From Cordia subcordata (lineage: Eukaryota; Streptophyta; Magnoliopsida; Boraginales; Cordiaceae), in assembly GCA_028554755.1 (NCBI GenBank), contig JAPTOF010000015.1:9900501-9964500 (forward strand): a stretch of DNA of 64,000 nucleotides, in the 5' to 3' direction. A model generated the notes under the pieces. That model was not told the origin of the DNA and did not search any database. It saw only the letters and a program-made list of their open reading frames with translations. Every line of letters begins with the position of its first letter. The stretch's first letter is position 1. This document shows, in pieces, positions 48,140 to 59,203 of the stretch. The position numbers and the translations under genes were made by a program.

Positions 48140-48905
48140 TGTCATGCCCTCGAGTCTAGGCCCCCAGGCTTGCGAGCGACACTGGTGTTGTAGGCATAAT
48201 TAATAACTACTTGGGTCTCAAATCAACTGGCCCAAAATGGTTAACCCAAGTTATTAGTTATACCCCACAAACCGATGCGAGATATCACATTCACCCCTCG
48301 TTGGGAACTTGACATTCTCGTTAACGCCCCACAATTCCACACAAGTGCAGTGCAGGACTATAAAGGTGGCTTATACGGGCTCAATAGGTTGCTCCCACCG
48401 TACATATGGTGTAGCACTTTGCCCCGCATAGCACTTAGCTCCTACAACCAGTTGGAAACTGGCTTTGAATACCATTTTGTCATGCCCCCGAGCATAGGCT
48501 TGCGAGCAAGATTGGTGTTGTAGACATAACAACTAGTAACTACTTGGGCCTCAAATTGATTGGCCCAAAATGGTTAACCCGAGTTATTAGTTATATCCAC
48601 ACCGCCCACTCATAAACAAGTCACAAGTCATCCATCAAACCTATGTGGGATATCACATTCACCCCCATTTAAGGTCTTGACGTCCTTGTCAGGGGCACAC
48701 AATCACAAACAAGACCAGGCGGTATAGGACTCTAGAAGTGACTCCTACGAGCTCAAGAAGTAGCTCCCACCGCACATTTGGTGTAGCATTTTGCCCCACA
48801 TAGCACATAGCTCCCACAACCGGCTGGTAATTGGCTCTGAATATGATTTTGTCACCCCTGATCCTAGACCCAGGCCTGCAAGCGAGACTAGTGATCTGTA
48901 GGGTG
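48140..48905 (-). mobile_element. Tandem TRIM array (LTR-int-LTR-int-partial LTR)
   Basis: Minus-strand LTRs begin TGTGATATC and end GGGCATGACA: 48140-48289 (150 bp), 48478-48657 (180 bp), and a third incomplete copy from 48850. The roughly 190-bp internal units each have a polypurine tract beside one LTR (CGAGGGGTGAA) and a degenerate initiator-Met tRNA primer site beside the next (TGGTATTCAAAGCC; CATATTCAGAGCC). Internal units lack coding capacity. This is the size and layout of a terminal-repeat retrotransposon in miniature, amplified in tandem, probably by unequal recombination. Confidence 0.75.
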
Positions 48906-48988
48906 TCACTTTTTTGTTTCTGGGATTTTGTGGGCCAGGGTGGCGGATTCTTTGTTCTTTGCATAGAGTGATCTCTGATACCACTCTG
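48906..48988 (-). other. Primer-binding site and leader fragment beside the Gypsy LTR
   Basis: On the minus strand, immediately after the LTR end, come GAG and TGGTATCAGAG (48974-48985), a match to the initiator-Met tRNA primer site, followed by about 70 bp of leader-like sequence. This marks the 5' start of an element on the side where host DNA would be expected. Confidence 0.6.
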
Positions 48989-51566
48989 TCATGACCCCAA
49001 AATCTGCAGAAGTGAATCTCAAGAATCGGGACTACCGTTCACTCAAAAAGAGACACCCTTTCTAAGTCCACAAGGCACTAAGCACTATAGCGATAAATCA
49101 TAAATACTTTAACAAAAATAGAGCATCTAAAATCCCAAAATCATTCAAAGCCTACATCTCTAAAATATTTCAAAAGAAGAGTCCTTAAAGCTCGAAAACA
49201 TGGAACAAAAGAACCAAAGAAAGAAATAGTTCAAACATAAAATCAATAGACCTAAACGGTTCAACCGTCTCTTTATTCAAAAATCTTAATAACTTATAAC
49301 TGAGGTGATCCTCTGGCCCTGACAAGGTGAACTGATTCTCTACATCTGCAATAACATAGTTTCAAAGAAACAATGGAAAAAAATAATAATAATAAAGTGA
49401 GATAGAGGAATCTCAGCAAGTACTAGACTAGAGAAATCTCAGCAAGTGCTAGACCTCTCAAGTAAAGGAAGAAACACAGAGACTTATTCATAAATGTATA
49501 TTCATATGTGTATATGTATGTATGCGCTCATTTTCAAGAAAGTAGACTTATTAGAGACAAAGGAAAAATACGAGATAAGTTAATAAGCGTAAACATTAAA
49601 AACTTAATAGCCAAATGTAATGTAGGTGATGTCTATTAACCAAAGCCAAAACAAAATTTTTTTTTAGTTCCCAATTATGTAAACGAACACAAAGACAAAT
49701 AGAAATCAACAATATAAGGCCAAGGCCACCATCCTGGTACCACAAGTTAAAGAATAGTTTGTTGTCACACACACCACCAAAAGCAAACGCGAGTCCCAAC
49801 GAAGGCGTAGTGCACTACACAAAGAGTGGTGTATGAGCCCCACCACTGAGAGTTAATGAAGACACAGCCTAAATCCAACATGGCATAACAGGGCTACTAA
49901 TAACACATAAAGACATATTAGAAAACACACTCACCACTTAAGTACATTTATATATACACATTTATATTAAAAGTCATATATTTGTTATATTATTATTAAT
50001 TTCTTTTTTTTTTAAACTAAGAATAATCAGCCCCTTTCTTATATCGTAACTAGCAACTATATTTAGGTAAACTATATCACAATATTTTTATAATGTAAAA
50101 GAAAAGGAACTAAAAGTAATAATTTAGCTATTAATCAATTACTAAAAAAAGGTAAAAGAAATCAGAATAAAACTAAATTCTTAAACAACTCATAAGGCTA
50201 TGTACAAGTGACCGAACCAACTCATGAGTCATGAACTCAACCATATTCTTTTTCTACTCTTCATGTTCTGCAATCAAAGTGTTTTTCTCGCTCACTGTTT
50301 CGCCACCGAAACGTTTGAGTTATGCGTTAGTTTTTTTTTTTTTTTAAAGAAAAGATCAGTACCCTAAAATCTAATAATCACTTTACCATAGAATTGTAAA
50401 TACGTTAGACAAATTAGTTTGATTGAGAATAGATTTCAGATTTAAAAAAAATAACAAGTTCAAGATTTATATCACCAGTTTTTTTTCCCTGGAAAAGAAG
50501 ACCCCTAAAAGAAATACTTAATAAAATCACCTATTTAATCAATTATTATTAAAAGAATTTCCCTTAATTTAACATGTGATCCAATAAAACATAAAGTAAT
50601 CAGAACCATAGAATTGTAAATACGTTAGACAAATTAGTTTGATTGAGAATAGATTTCAGATTTAAAAAAAATAACAAGTTCAAGATTTATATCACCAGTT
50701 TTTTTTTCCCCGGAAAAGAAGACCCCTAAAAGAAATACTTAATAAAATCACCTATTCAATCAATTATTATTAAAAGAATTTCCCTTAATTTAACATGTGA
50801 TCCAATAAAACATAAAGTAATCAGAACCATAGAATTGAAAATACGTTAGACAAATTAGTTTGATTGAGAATAGATTTCAGATTTTCAAAAAAAAAAACAA
50901 GTTCAAGATTTATATCACCAGTTTTTTTTCCACTGGAAAAGAAGACCTCTAAAAGAAATACTTAATAAAATCACCTATTCAATCAATTATTATTAAAAGA
51001 ATTTCCCTTAATTTAACATGTGATCCAATAAAACATAAAGTAACCAGAAGAAACGAGGTCTTAGTACTTACCTCATTAATGAACAGGACAACAACTCACT
51101 CCTAAAACCGTAAAATGTGACTCCAAAATTCAGAATCCTGTTTTCAAAGGACATAAAATAGTACTATTACTACAAAAATCTAAGGCTCAAAAGTACTTCT
51201 AATTACCTTATATGCATAAGCTTTAATACCAAGACAAGCACTTACCTAAACGCGTGAGACACCGTAAGACCCTATTGGTTAAATTTGTCTATTGAAACTA
51301 CATTACCAGTCTCCACTTCCTTATCTTCTTGTGGAACTACAAAAATGAATTTATATTTTTTGAGAGTGTGTTTCGTATGTTTGCATTTTGTAAAATACAC
51401 CAGTCTCCTATTCATATAAAATTCTTTTATCCTTTTTCCGATTATTTTCTTTCTAAAAGAAGTTGGCTTGTTTTAGGTTTCTGAATGGATAAAACCAATT
51501 TAAGTGGGAACAAAATCCCAAAATCTTAGCCGTCGCACGTTTTAGTTATAAATGGGTCGTGACATC
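48989..51566 (-). repeat. Ty3/Gypsy long LTR, 2.58 kb
   Basis: On the minus strand it begins TGTCACGACCC (51566) and ends GGGGTCATGACA (48989), a matching terminal inverted pair. A purine tract, TTTGGGGGGAAAGA, adjoins at 51567-51580. It is AT-rich and contains three 220-bp tandem repeats. The short plus-strand open frame at 51552 is only the LTR/PPT edge read backwards. Confidence 0.8.
50385..51047. repeat. Three 220-bp tandem repeats in the Gypsy LTR
   Basis: Copies start ACCATAGAATTG at 50385, 50605 and 50826 and end near ACATAAAGTAATCAG. They are nearly identical apart from A- and T-run length and a few substitutions. Confidence 0.95.
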
Positions 51567-53771
51567 TTTCCCCCCAAAGAAAAAGTTTCGTCCTCGAAAC
51601 TACATACCTTACTTTTCAGAGAGATTAGGGTACGCCTCTTGAGCCTTGGTTTCAACAAGCCATATCGCCTCTCTTTCTATTTGGCCTCGACATCTAACTT
51701 TGACATAAGGGATCGCTTTTCTCCGAAGCACATGCTCTTTTCAGTCCACGATTTCTACGAGTTCCTCTTCATAAGACAAATCGTTATGTATTTTGATATC
51801 CTTATGATGTATCAAATGGATTTCATCTAGGGTATACTTCCTTAATTGAGAGGCATGGAATACATTATGCACACTAGCAAGAGAGGGTGGCAAAGTTAAT
51901 CGATAGGCAACCTCACCAATACGTCTTAAAACCTCAGAAGGTATAATGTATTGAGGATTTAGTTTCCCACAATTTCCAAATTGAACTATCCCTTTCGTTG
52001 GCGACATCTTAACAAAAGCATGCTCCCCTACTTGAAACTCTAATCCCTTTCTCTTTAAATCCGCCTAACTTTTTTGTCGATCTTGAGCTTCTTTGATGTG
52101 AGATCAAATTATTTTAACCTTATCTTCCATTTCCTCCATTAGTTGAGGCCCCAAAACCTTTCTCACCTAAATCCTAGTATAATGGTGTGCGGCACTTTCT
52201 TTCATACAAAGCCTCAAATGGAGCCATTTTGATGCTTGCTTGGTAGCTATTATCGTAAGCAAACTCTACCAAGGTGACATACTTATCCTAATTCCTTCCA
52301 AAATCTAACGCACAAGCCCATAGCATATCTTCAAGAATTTGAATGGCTCTCTCACGTTGACCATCAGTTTGTAGATGATAAGCAGAACTCACCATTAAGC
52401 TAGTACCCAAAGCCCTTTGAAGACTTGCCCAAAACTTTGAAATAAACCTCATGTCTCGATCAGATATGATCTCTCTAGGAACCCTATGCAATCTTAGAAT
52501 CTCTTTTATATACATCTCAGCTCGCTTTTCTAATGAAGTCCCTAGTCGAAATGGTAAAAAGTTAGCCAACTTGATCATTCTATCCATAATAACCCATATG
52601 GCATCATTCTTGTCACGTGTCCTGGGCAACCCTGTTACAAAATCCATTGCTATACTTTCCCACTTCCACTTGGGAATGTCTATTGGTTGTAATGGTCCCC
52701 ATGGCTTTTGATGTTCTGTTTTAATTCGTTGACATAAAAGACACTTAGCCACATAATCCCCCACATCTTTCTTCGTGTTATGCCACCAAAAGTGATCTCT
52801 TAGGCCGTAATACATTTTTGTTCCCCCTGGATGGATTGTGAAGCATGAGGCATAGGCCTCATCTAAGATTTCTTTCTTAATTTTGGGATCATCCAGGACA
52901 CATAATCTCTTATTTAATCTTAAAGTCCCATCCTCAAGCTCTTGCAAATAAGATGTTTGTCTGTTTTTCAATTAAGCACGGATTTTCTCCAAGTGTGGAT
53001 CATGTCTTTGAGATGTCCGGATCTTATCAAACAGTGTTCATTGAATAACGATATGTGCCAAAATAGTTTACCCTTTTTGCGTAGATACTTCAATTCATAG
53101 CTCCTCAAATTCCAAAAGAAGTTTCTCATGCAAAGTTAGCAATGCAGCCATACTTCCCATGGGCTTCCTCCAAAGTGCTTCTGCCACCCTATTGGCTTTT
53201 CTAGGGTAATGGTGAATTTTCGAGTTATAGACATTCATTAACTCAAGCCATCTACGTGGCCTCAAGTTCAGTTTTTTTTGTGTGAAGAGATATTTCAAAC
53301 TCTTGTGATCTGTACATATTTCACAAGTCACCTATACAAATAATGCCTCCAAATTTTTAATGTAAACACCACGACAACTAATTCCAAGTTGTGAGTTGGG
53401 TAATTCTTTTCATAGTTCTTTAATTGCCATGAAACATAGGCAATGGCCCTTCCATTCTACATAAGCATGCATCCCAACCCATTATGAGAAGCATCACTAT
53501 AGACAGCAAACCCCTCGGTGCCACTAGGTAATGCAAGTACAAGTGTTGATGCCAGTCTTCGCTTCAATTCTTGAAAAGCTTGCTCACACTTTGTCGTTCA
53601 CTTAAACTTTGCACCCCTTTGCATAAGGCATGTCATTGGGATGGCGATCTTAGAGAACCCTTCCACGAACTTTTAGTAGCAACCTGCTAATTCCAAAAAG
53701 TTACGAACTTCGATCACGAACTTAGGTGTCAGCCAACTAGTTATAGCCTCAATCTGTTGTAGGTCCATGGT
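51567..53771 (-). mobile_element. Ty3/Gypsy chromovirus: RNase H, integrase, chromodomain (interrupted)
   Basis: Minus strand, right to left. The end of RT and the RT-RNase H link (MDLQQIEAITSWLTPK) start at 53770. RNase H follows (AVYSDASHNGLG at about 53500, then ICTDHKSLKYLF at 53320). Integrase at 52971-52288 has a zinc-binding HHCC end (CLLCQRIKTEHQKPWG) and catalytic D, D, E in MDFVTGLP, ISDRDMRF and HLQTDGQRE. The C-terminal region at 52007-51600 ends in a chromodomain-like VRCRGQIEREAIWLVE. In-frame stops occur in several places. Tekay/Del type is inferred from the chromodomain and primer site. The 5' part (gag, protease, most of RT) is absent: the sequence stops in frame where the SIRE element starts, so the remainder probably lies beyond the right window edge. 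Confidence 0.88.
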
Positions 53772-54857
53772 TGTTGAATATATTGGTTTAATATATTAAT
53801 TTACTGATGTTAATTACATTTTGATAATGCCATAATTGTGTTTTTACTCTCTAATTAATAGTACTTTTAGTATGTTGAATATCTTATACAATAGCATTCT
53901 TGAGTAAAGAAAAGAGATAGAACATGGTTATGGAGCACGGTAAGGGTAACTTATAGTGATAGCTCTTTTCCTCTTTTAGCCTTATGTTAAGTTGATCTCG
54001 GTACATAAGCAAAGTGATATGAGCTTAATAACTTAGTGCATTGCATGCATTCTTCATGCATTTTTATCATGAGTCTTGCTCCTTTTATACTTGATCATCT
54101 TTTCTCCTTAATACTTGTTTATATATCCTTTCTATTTCTTATTATAAGTATATACATGCTTACACCTATACTCAAATGTCTTTTCTTATAAAAAATACAA
54201 CTTTTAAGTCCATATCCTTGCATTTTGGAATTTGCATGTACTGTTATATTACTTGATATTTTGGATACTATATATGATTATATGTATGAATATATATGTA
54301 TATATCTACATGGATTTGCAGTAAAAGTGCATATATAGGCTTTATACTATAGATATTTGAGCTATCTTGTATAATATGTGTTTTTATGGTAAACAACTTG
54401 CATATACCACTTCCCCATGCAAAATCTGTAAAAATCCTAATTGTGTGCAAGTTTTAACTTAGCATTTAAAGTTTTTGTAAGTTGGTTGATGTTGCATTAA
54501 TGAGATTAGATATATGTTATATTAGTAGGTATTTTAAGCCTCCAAAAATCTATAGAAAAACTAGCTATTATGAACTTTCTTTAGTATGGCCACAGTTTTT
54601 GTAATAGGTAGCAACTTTTCTGATAAGCTATGCGACTACCGACCTACACAAGCAGTCAACCGATAATATGCTTCGGTAGAAATAGAGAGCACATTAGCTC
54701 TACCATAACACATAGGCGGTTGACCGGTAGAGTGTTCTGGTAGAGCTCTTTAGCTCACGGGAACTACCAGGACACCTAAAGGGTCGACTGGTAGAGTATT
54801 CCGGTAACCCTTTGAGTTATTTTTAAAATTTGGCCGTTGGGAGACTTACTTTTTGGG

Positions 54858-54871
54858 CCTATAAATATATC
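54858..54871 (+). promoter_or_regulatory. TATA box of the SIRE LTR
   Basis: GCCTATAAATATATCC lies in the middle of the LTR, where the U3/R border is expected. Confidence 0.55.
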
Positions 54872-55382
54872 CTTCTCTTCCCAACTCATATATAACTTGA
54901 TAAAAATATATTCATAAGCTCTGTAGTATTCAATACACTCTCTTTTCTACAATCTTACTTCATTTATTACTATCTTCATTGATTGCATATTGTTGGCATT
55001 CATTGATCAAGTTCTTGAGCTCATAAATTGTTTATCTACTTAGAGCAACATTGAAAGGTTTAAATCCCATTGTACACTTGCATGCAAGAAGTTCTTGTAT
55101 TCCGTGTGCATTTCTTTATTCTTAGGTAGCATAGTTGTAAGGAATTTCTCTCAAGAGTGAAAGGTCGAAATCCTCAAGTATTGGCTTAATACTTATGGTC
55201 CTTGTGGTGAAGCAAGGGTTGTGACCATTGTTTTACACTTCTACAACGTACTAAGCAAGAAGCCGATTCAGTAGTGAAGTTTTTGAAACCTTAATAGAAG
55301 ACCTTAGGTAGTAGACTAGGCCCTCGGGAGTTCGAAGCACTCTAAATTGCTGCATTTGATCTTCTTAACCCTATACTCTTTA

Positions 55383-55902
55383 TGTTGGGTTATGGTTCAA
55401 AGTCCAAGCCCATACAAATTAGGAAAGAATTTTAATGAGAATTAAAATTCTAGTTATGGTAAAAGTCTTAATTATGGTACGATTGATAGATGAGGAAATC
55501 CTTTGTCTTGGAGGACAAGGAAATCTCCTCTATAAATAGGATTCTTGTATTAGCTGTATAAAGTGTGCCTTAGGAGTGTGCCTTAGGGCCACACCCCATG
55601 GGGGGGTGTGGGGGTGAGAGAGAGCCTGAGACTATCAAAAGTATCTTATATTCGTTCTAGTCCTATTGAGGATAGAACCATTATAAGAACTCTGTGGGGG
55701 AGGGTTTAGACTTTTTTGTCCGTGCAAAAAGTCACTACCTGAGTTGTAATCCCATTATTGTTGAATAGTGGAATTTATCCCAGAGGGGATCGTGGACGTA
55801 GGCAGAGTGCCGAACCACGTTTAATTGTGCGTATTCTTTTCTCGTTACATGTGCTTTAATTCCGCTGCGTGAGTGTGTGTTATGCGTCCTGATTTCCCAA
55901 CA
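55383..55902 (+). repeat. 5' LTR of the young non-autonomous element
   Basis: Contains a CTATAAATAGG TATA box (about 55532) and a GGGTGTGGGGGTG run. The terminal TGTTGG...CCAACA forms an inverted repeat. Confidence 0.95.
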
Positions 55903-55920
55903 AGTGGTATCAGAGCTAGG
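55903..55920 (+). other. Primer-binding site (tRNA-iMet)
   Basis: AGTGGTATCAGAGCTAGG directly follows the LTR, complementary to the initiator methionine tRNA 3' end. Confidence 0.9.
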
Positions 55921-56756
55921 TTGGAGGGAGGACGCTGATTTGCACGAAAAACGAAAAAAGAAACGCCAAAGAGGAGTAAAAAATTCGCTGATCTGCTGGT
56001 CACGTTTGGCAGCCTTCTTGGTGTCCGATTGATGATCCGTTTATTTTTGTGTTTTCATCTCGGAGAGGAGAGTAAGCTGCTAAAATTTCGTAACGATCCG
56101 ACGGTCGGATTGTGAGATACAAGCAGGTCAAGTTTTGTGAGTTTGTGGTCAAACAGTCAAACAGAAGGTTTGACCAGCGGGCTGCAGGGGTTTGACTGCA
56201 TTGACCGAGGGTCTTCTCACCATTTTCCGACGTCCTGAGTTCATTTTTGAGGTCCGTTTTGCCAAATTTCTTGATGTATCGTGGGTGAGCCTTGAAATTG
56301 GGTAAAACAATGAAGTGGTGATGAAATTCTGCGAAAGTCTTTGAAGCATTGTGCGAGCAAACACAGTTAGCCGACTAGTGAACAAACTTCTAGAGGAGAG
56401 AAGTTTGGATGAGTAGACTAGTTGAAGAAGGTTCGATTCGAGGGACGAGTCACGCGCAGAGAGTCTACGTAGCTGAACAATCAAAGTCCTGGCCAGACGA
56501 CTGATAAGGAATGCTACTGTTGGAAGAGAAGACCACGTCTGAGATACCTTGTGTCGAGGGAGGACGCACACAACCTTGAGAGGTCGAGGTTAGACGGCAT
56601 GAAGAGGGATGTTGGGGATGACTGCGAAAACCTGCTAGGATGTGTTGGTAGCTGCTGCCGTGAAGAGTGTTGTTGAGCGAGGGCTCCAGCATGAAGACTG
56701 TGAAGAGGTTCCAGATGCGGCAAAGAAGCTTCGGACTTTTCGCCAAGGGAGGAATT

Positions 56757-57275
56757 TGTTGGGTTATGGTTCAAAGTCCAAGCCCATACAAATTAGGAAA
56801 GAATTTTAATGAGAATTAAAATTCTAGTTATGGTAAAAGTCTTAATTATGGTACGATTGATAGATGAGGAAATCCTTTGTCTTGGAGGACAAGGAAATCT
56901 CCTCTATAAATAGGATTCTTGTATTAGCTGTATAAAGTGTGCCTTAGGAGTGTGCCTTAGGGCCACACCCCATGGGGGGGTGTGGGGGTGAGAGAGAGCC
57001 TGAGAGCATCAAGAGTATCTTATATTCGTTCTAGTCCTGTTGAGGATAGAACCATTATAAGAACTCTGTAGGGGAGGTTTTAGACTTTTCTGTCCGTGCA
57101 AAAAGTCACTACCTGAGTTGTAATCCCATTATTGTTGAATAGTGGAATTTATCCCAGAGGGGATCGTGGACGTAGGCAGATGCCGAACCACGTTTAATTG
57201 TGCGTATTCTTTTCTCGTTACATGTGCTTTAATTCCGCTGCGTGAGTGTGTGTTATGCGTCCTGATTTCCCAACA
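56757..57275 (+). repeat. 3' LTR of the young non-autonomous element
   Basis: Same as the 5' copy, except clustered differences in its second half (for example GAGAGCATCAAGAG for GAGACTATCAAAAG and a 1-bp deletion in GCAGATGCC). Confidence 0.95.
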
Positions 57276-57409
57276 CTTTATATTTTAGGTACTTACTTTG
57301 AGTTTTGTATGTGCTTTTGCTTGTAATACTTGTTAAGAGCTTTAAGTGCTAATTTGTGCCAATCATCCAATTCACCTCCCTTTCTTGGATTCATTCTCTA
57401 GGAAACACA

Positions 57410-57422
57410 TGGCATCAGAGCC
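57410..57422 (+). other. SIRE element primer-binding site
   Basis: TGGCATCAGAGCC, one mismatch from the initiator-Met tRNA complement, placed right after the LTR end. Confidence 0.75.
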
Positions 57423-57507
57423 TACTCCTTTACGCATTAATTGCATTAAGTGTGTGATTATTTGCATTGTTGTGTGTTTTTAACTTAACCATCTAGAGCT
57501 AAAGATC

Positions 57508-59203
57508 ATGGCACATAGAGTTCAAGAAAGTCTCTCTATCACTAGGGTCCCATACTTTGATGGTACCAACTATGCATTTTGGAAGGTTAGAATGAGAAAA
57601 TTTTTGCTAGCGAATGATTATATTGCATGGAAAACCATAGTAAATTGACCTAGTATCCCCTCCAAAGAAGTAAATGGTATAAAAGTCCCCAAACCGGAAG
57701 AAGAATGGGATAAGGATGATATAAAATTAGTTGAAGCTAATGCTAATGCCATTCACCATCTTAACTTTGTATTATATCCCTTTAAATTCAACAAAATTAT
57801 AAGGTGCACCATGGCTAAAGAGATATGGGATCAATTAGAGGTTACTCATGAAGACATTGATCAAGTTAAAGAGACTAGGATTAGTATGCTTGTGCATAAA
57901 TATGAAATGTTCTCTATGCTTCTAGATGAAAATATTGAGCAAATGTTTTCAAGATTTATTGAAATTGTTAACTCTTTGAAGTCTCTTGGCCAGAACTACG
58001 AGAATGCCAAACCTATATAGAAGTTCTTGAGAAGCCTACTAATGGCTTGGCTACCAAAGACTATAGCCATCAAGGAATCCAAGGACCTTAACACCTTACA
58101 ATTTAGTGAACTTGTAGGATCACTCATGACTCATGAATTGAAGTTCGAGGAGCTAGAGAAACAACCAAAGGCCAACAAAACTATTACTCTCAAGGCCACA
58201 CCACAAGAAGAATCAACAAGTGAAAGTAAACGTGAAGATGATGATGAAATGACAATGTTCTCCAAATTTAAGAGATTCACGAGGAAACAAAAATTCAATC
58301 TAAAGAAAGGACAAAGGAGAGAGGTAAGCAAAGGTGAGACTAGTAAAGAATTAATTTGTTTTAAGTGCAAGAAACAGGATATGTCAAAGCCAAGTGTCCA
58401 TTAAGGAAGAAAGATGAGAAGAAATTCAAAAAGAAAGCCTTGAAGGCTCCTTGAAGTGACTCAGAGTGAAGTGATGAAGAAGAAGACTCCGTTGAAGAAG
58501 AAGTTGCCAACCTATGTTTTATGGCAAAAGAGGAAGATGAGGCAAGCCCAAACTATGTCTCTTGTGATGAAAATAGTTCTCATGAAAAGCTAGAGGAAAT
58601 GTATAATGAAATGCTCATAGAGTTCAAGAAAATGGTTAACAAAAACAAAGAGCATAAGAAATTTTTTTTTCTCTCTTGAAAGTAAATTGCATGACATTTG
58701 TTTGGAAAATGAGAATTTGAAGAAGAATTAAAATAAGAAAACCAATGTTGATTTACAAAAGGAAAATGAAGATTTGAAAGCAAAGTCAATGACTTAGAAA
58801 ATGTGGTTTCAAAATTTACAAATGGAACTGAAAATTTAAATGTTTTACTTGGAAAACAACGTTGTGTTTTTGATAAAGCTGGGATTGGTTTTGATTCATC
58901 TTCAAAGCAAAAGTGTTATATAAAATTCTTTGAAAAGAAACCAAGCACTTCAAAGATTGATTCTACAAAAGATATGAAAGGTTTTCAAAAAAGGCATAAT
59001 AGCTACAAAACGTATTTTGTAAAAGCATCTTCATCAAGTGTTCCTAAAGTTACATGCAACTATTGTTGTAGAAATGGACATCCTTCACATAAATGCTTTA
59101 TTAGAAAATATGGTGAGAAAAAATATAACTTAATGTGGGTTCCTAAAGGAACTAGAACTAATGTTCAAGGACCCAAAAAGTCTTGGGTACCAAGTCATGT
59201 GTG
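57508..59203 (+). pseudogene. SIRE-type Copia gag, broken
   Basis: Capsid-like gag frame starting MAHRVQESLSITRVPYFDG, with the Copia gag motif TMAKEIWDQLEVTHE at 57811. The frame carries TGA at 57646 and TAG at 58018. A first zinc knuckle (ICFKCKK at 58353) is frame-shifted, and its histidine appears as tyrosine (GYVKAKC). A lysine/glutamate-rich coiled-coil region follows, with stops at about 58440-58800. A second, intact CCHC knuckle (CNYCCRNGHPSHKC) lies near 59060. The long gag with two knuckles fits the SIRE/Maximus lineage. It ends in WVPSHV and a TGA just before the protease. Confidence 0.88.

Larger units (their letters stand above)
55383..57275 (+). mobile_element. Young non-autonomous LTR retrotransposon, 1.89 kb
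   Basis: Two LTRs, 55383-55902 (520 bp) and 56757-57275 (519 bp), start TGTTGGGTTATGG and end GATTTCCCAACA. By eye they differ at 7 bases plus one 1-bp indel. The primer-binding site TGGTATCAGAGC follows the 5' LTR at 55905, and the polypurine tract AAGGGAGGAATT precedes the 3' LTR. A perfect CTTTA target duplication (55378-55382, 57276-57280) is present. The internal 854 bp encodes no gag, protease, integrase or RT in any frame, so it must be mobilised in trans. Size is between TRIM and LARD classes. Confidence 0.95.
53772..57409 (+). repeat. SIRE/Maximus-type Copia 5' LTR, interrupted
   Basis: Starts TGTTGAATATATTGG at 53772, directly against Gypsy sequence, and ends near GGAAACACA at 57407-57409. 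Without the nested element (55383-57275 plus one 5-bp duplication) it measures about 1.74 kb. Promoter-like CTATAAATATA lies at 54860-54870. The U5 end includes CCAATTCACCTCCC, typical of this lineage. Direct motifs such as GTCGACTGGTA near 54600-54800 resemble those after the pol frame (62400-62510). Confidence 0.75.

Noticed and set aside
55603..55615. GGGGGGGTGTGGGGGTG as a possible G-quadruplex or origin
   Set aside because: It is a normal part of the young LTR and occurs identically in both LTRs; no evidence of another function.
56149..56774. Overlapping minus-strand open frames of 86-140 codons inside the young non-autonomous LTR element
   Set aside because: No conserved motifs, opposite to the element's sense strand, and they overlap one another. 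Best explained as chance in GC-richer internal DNA.
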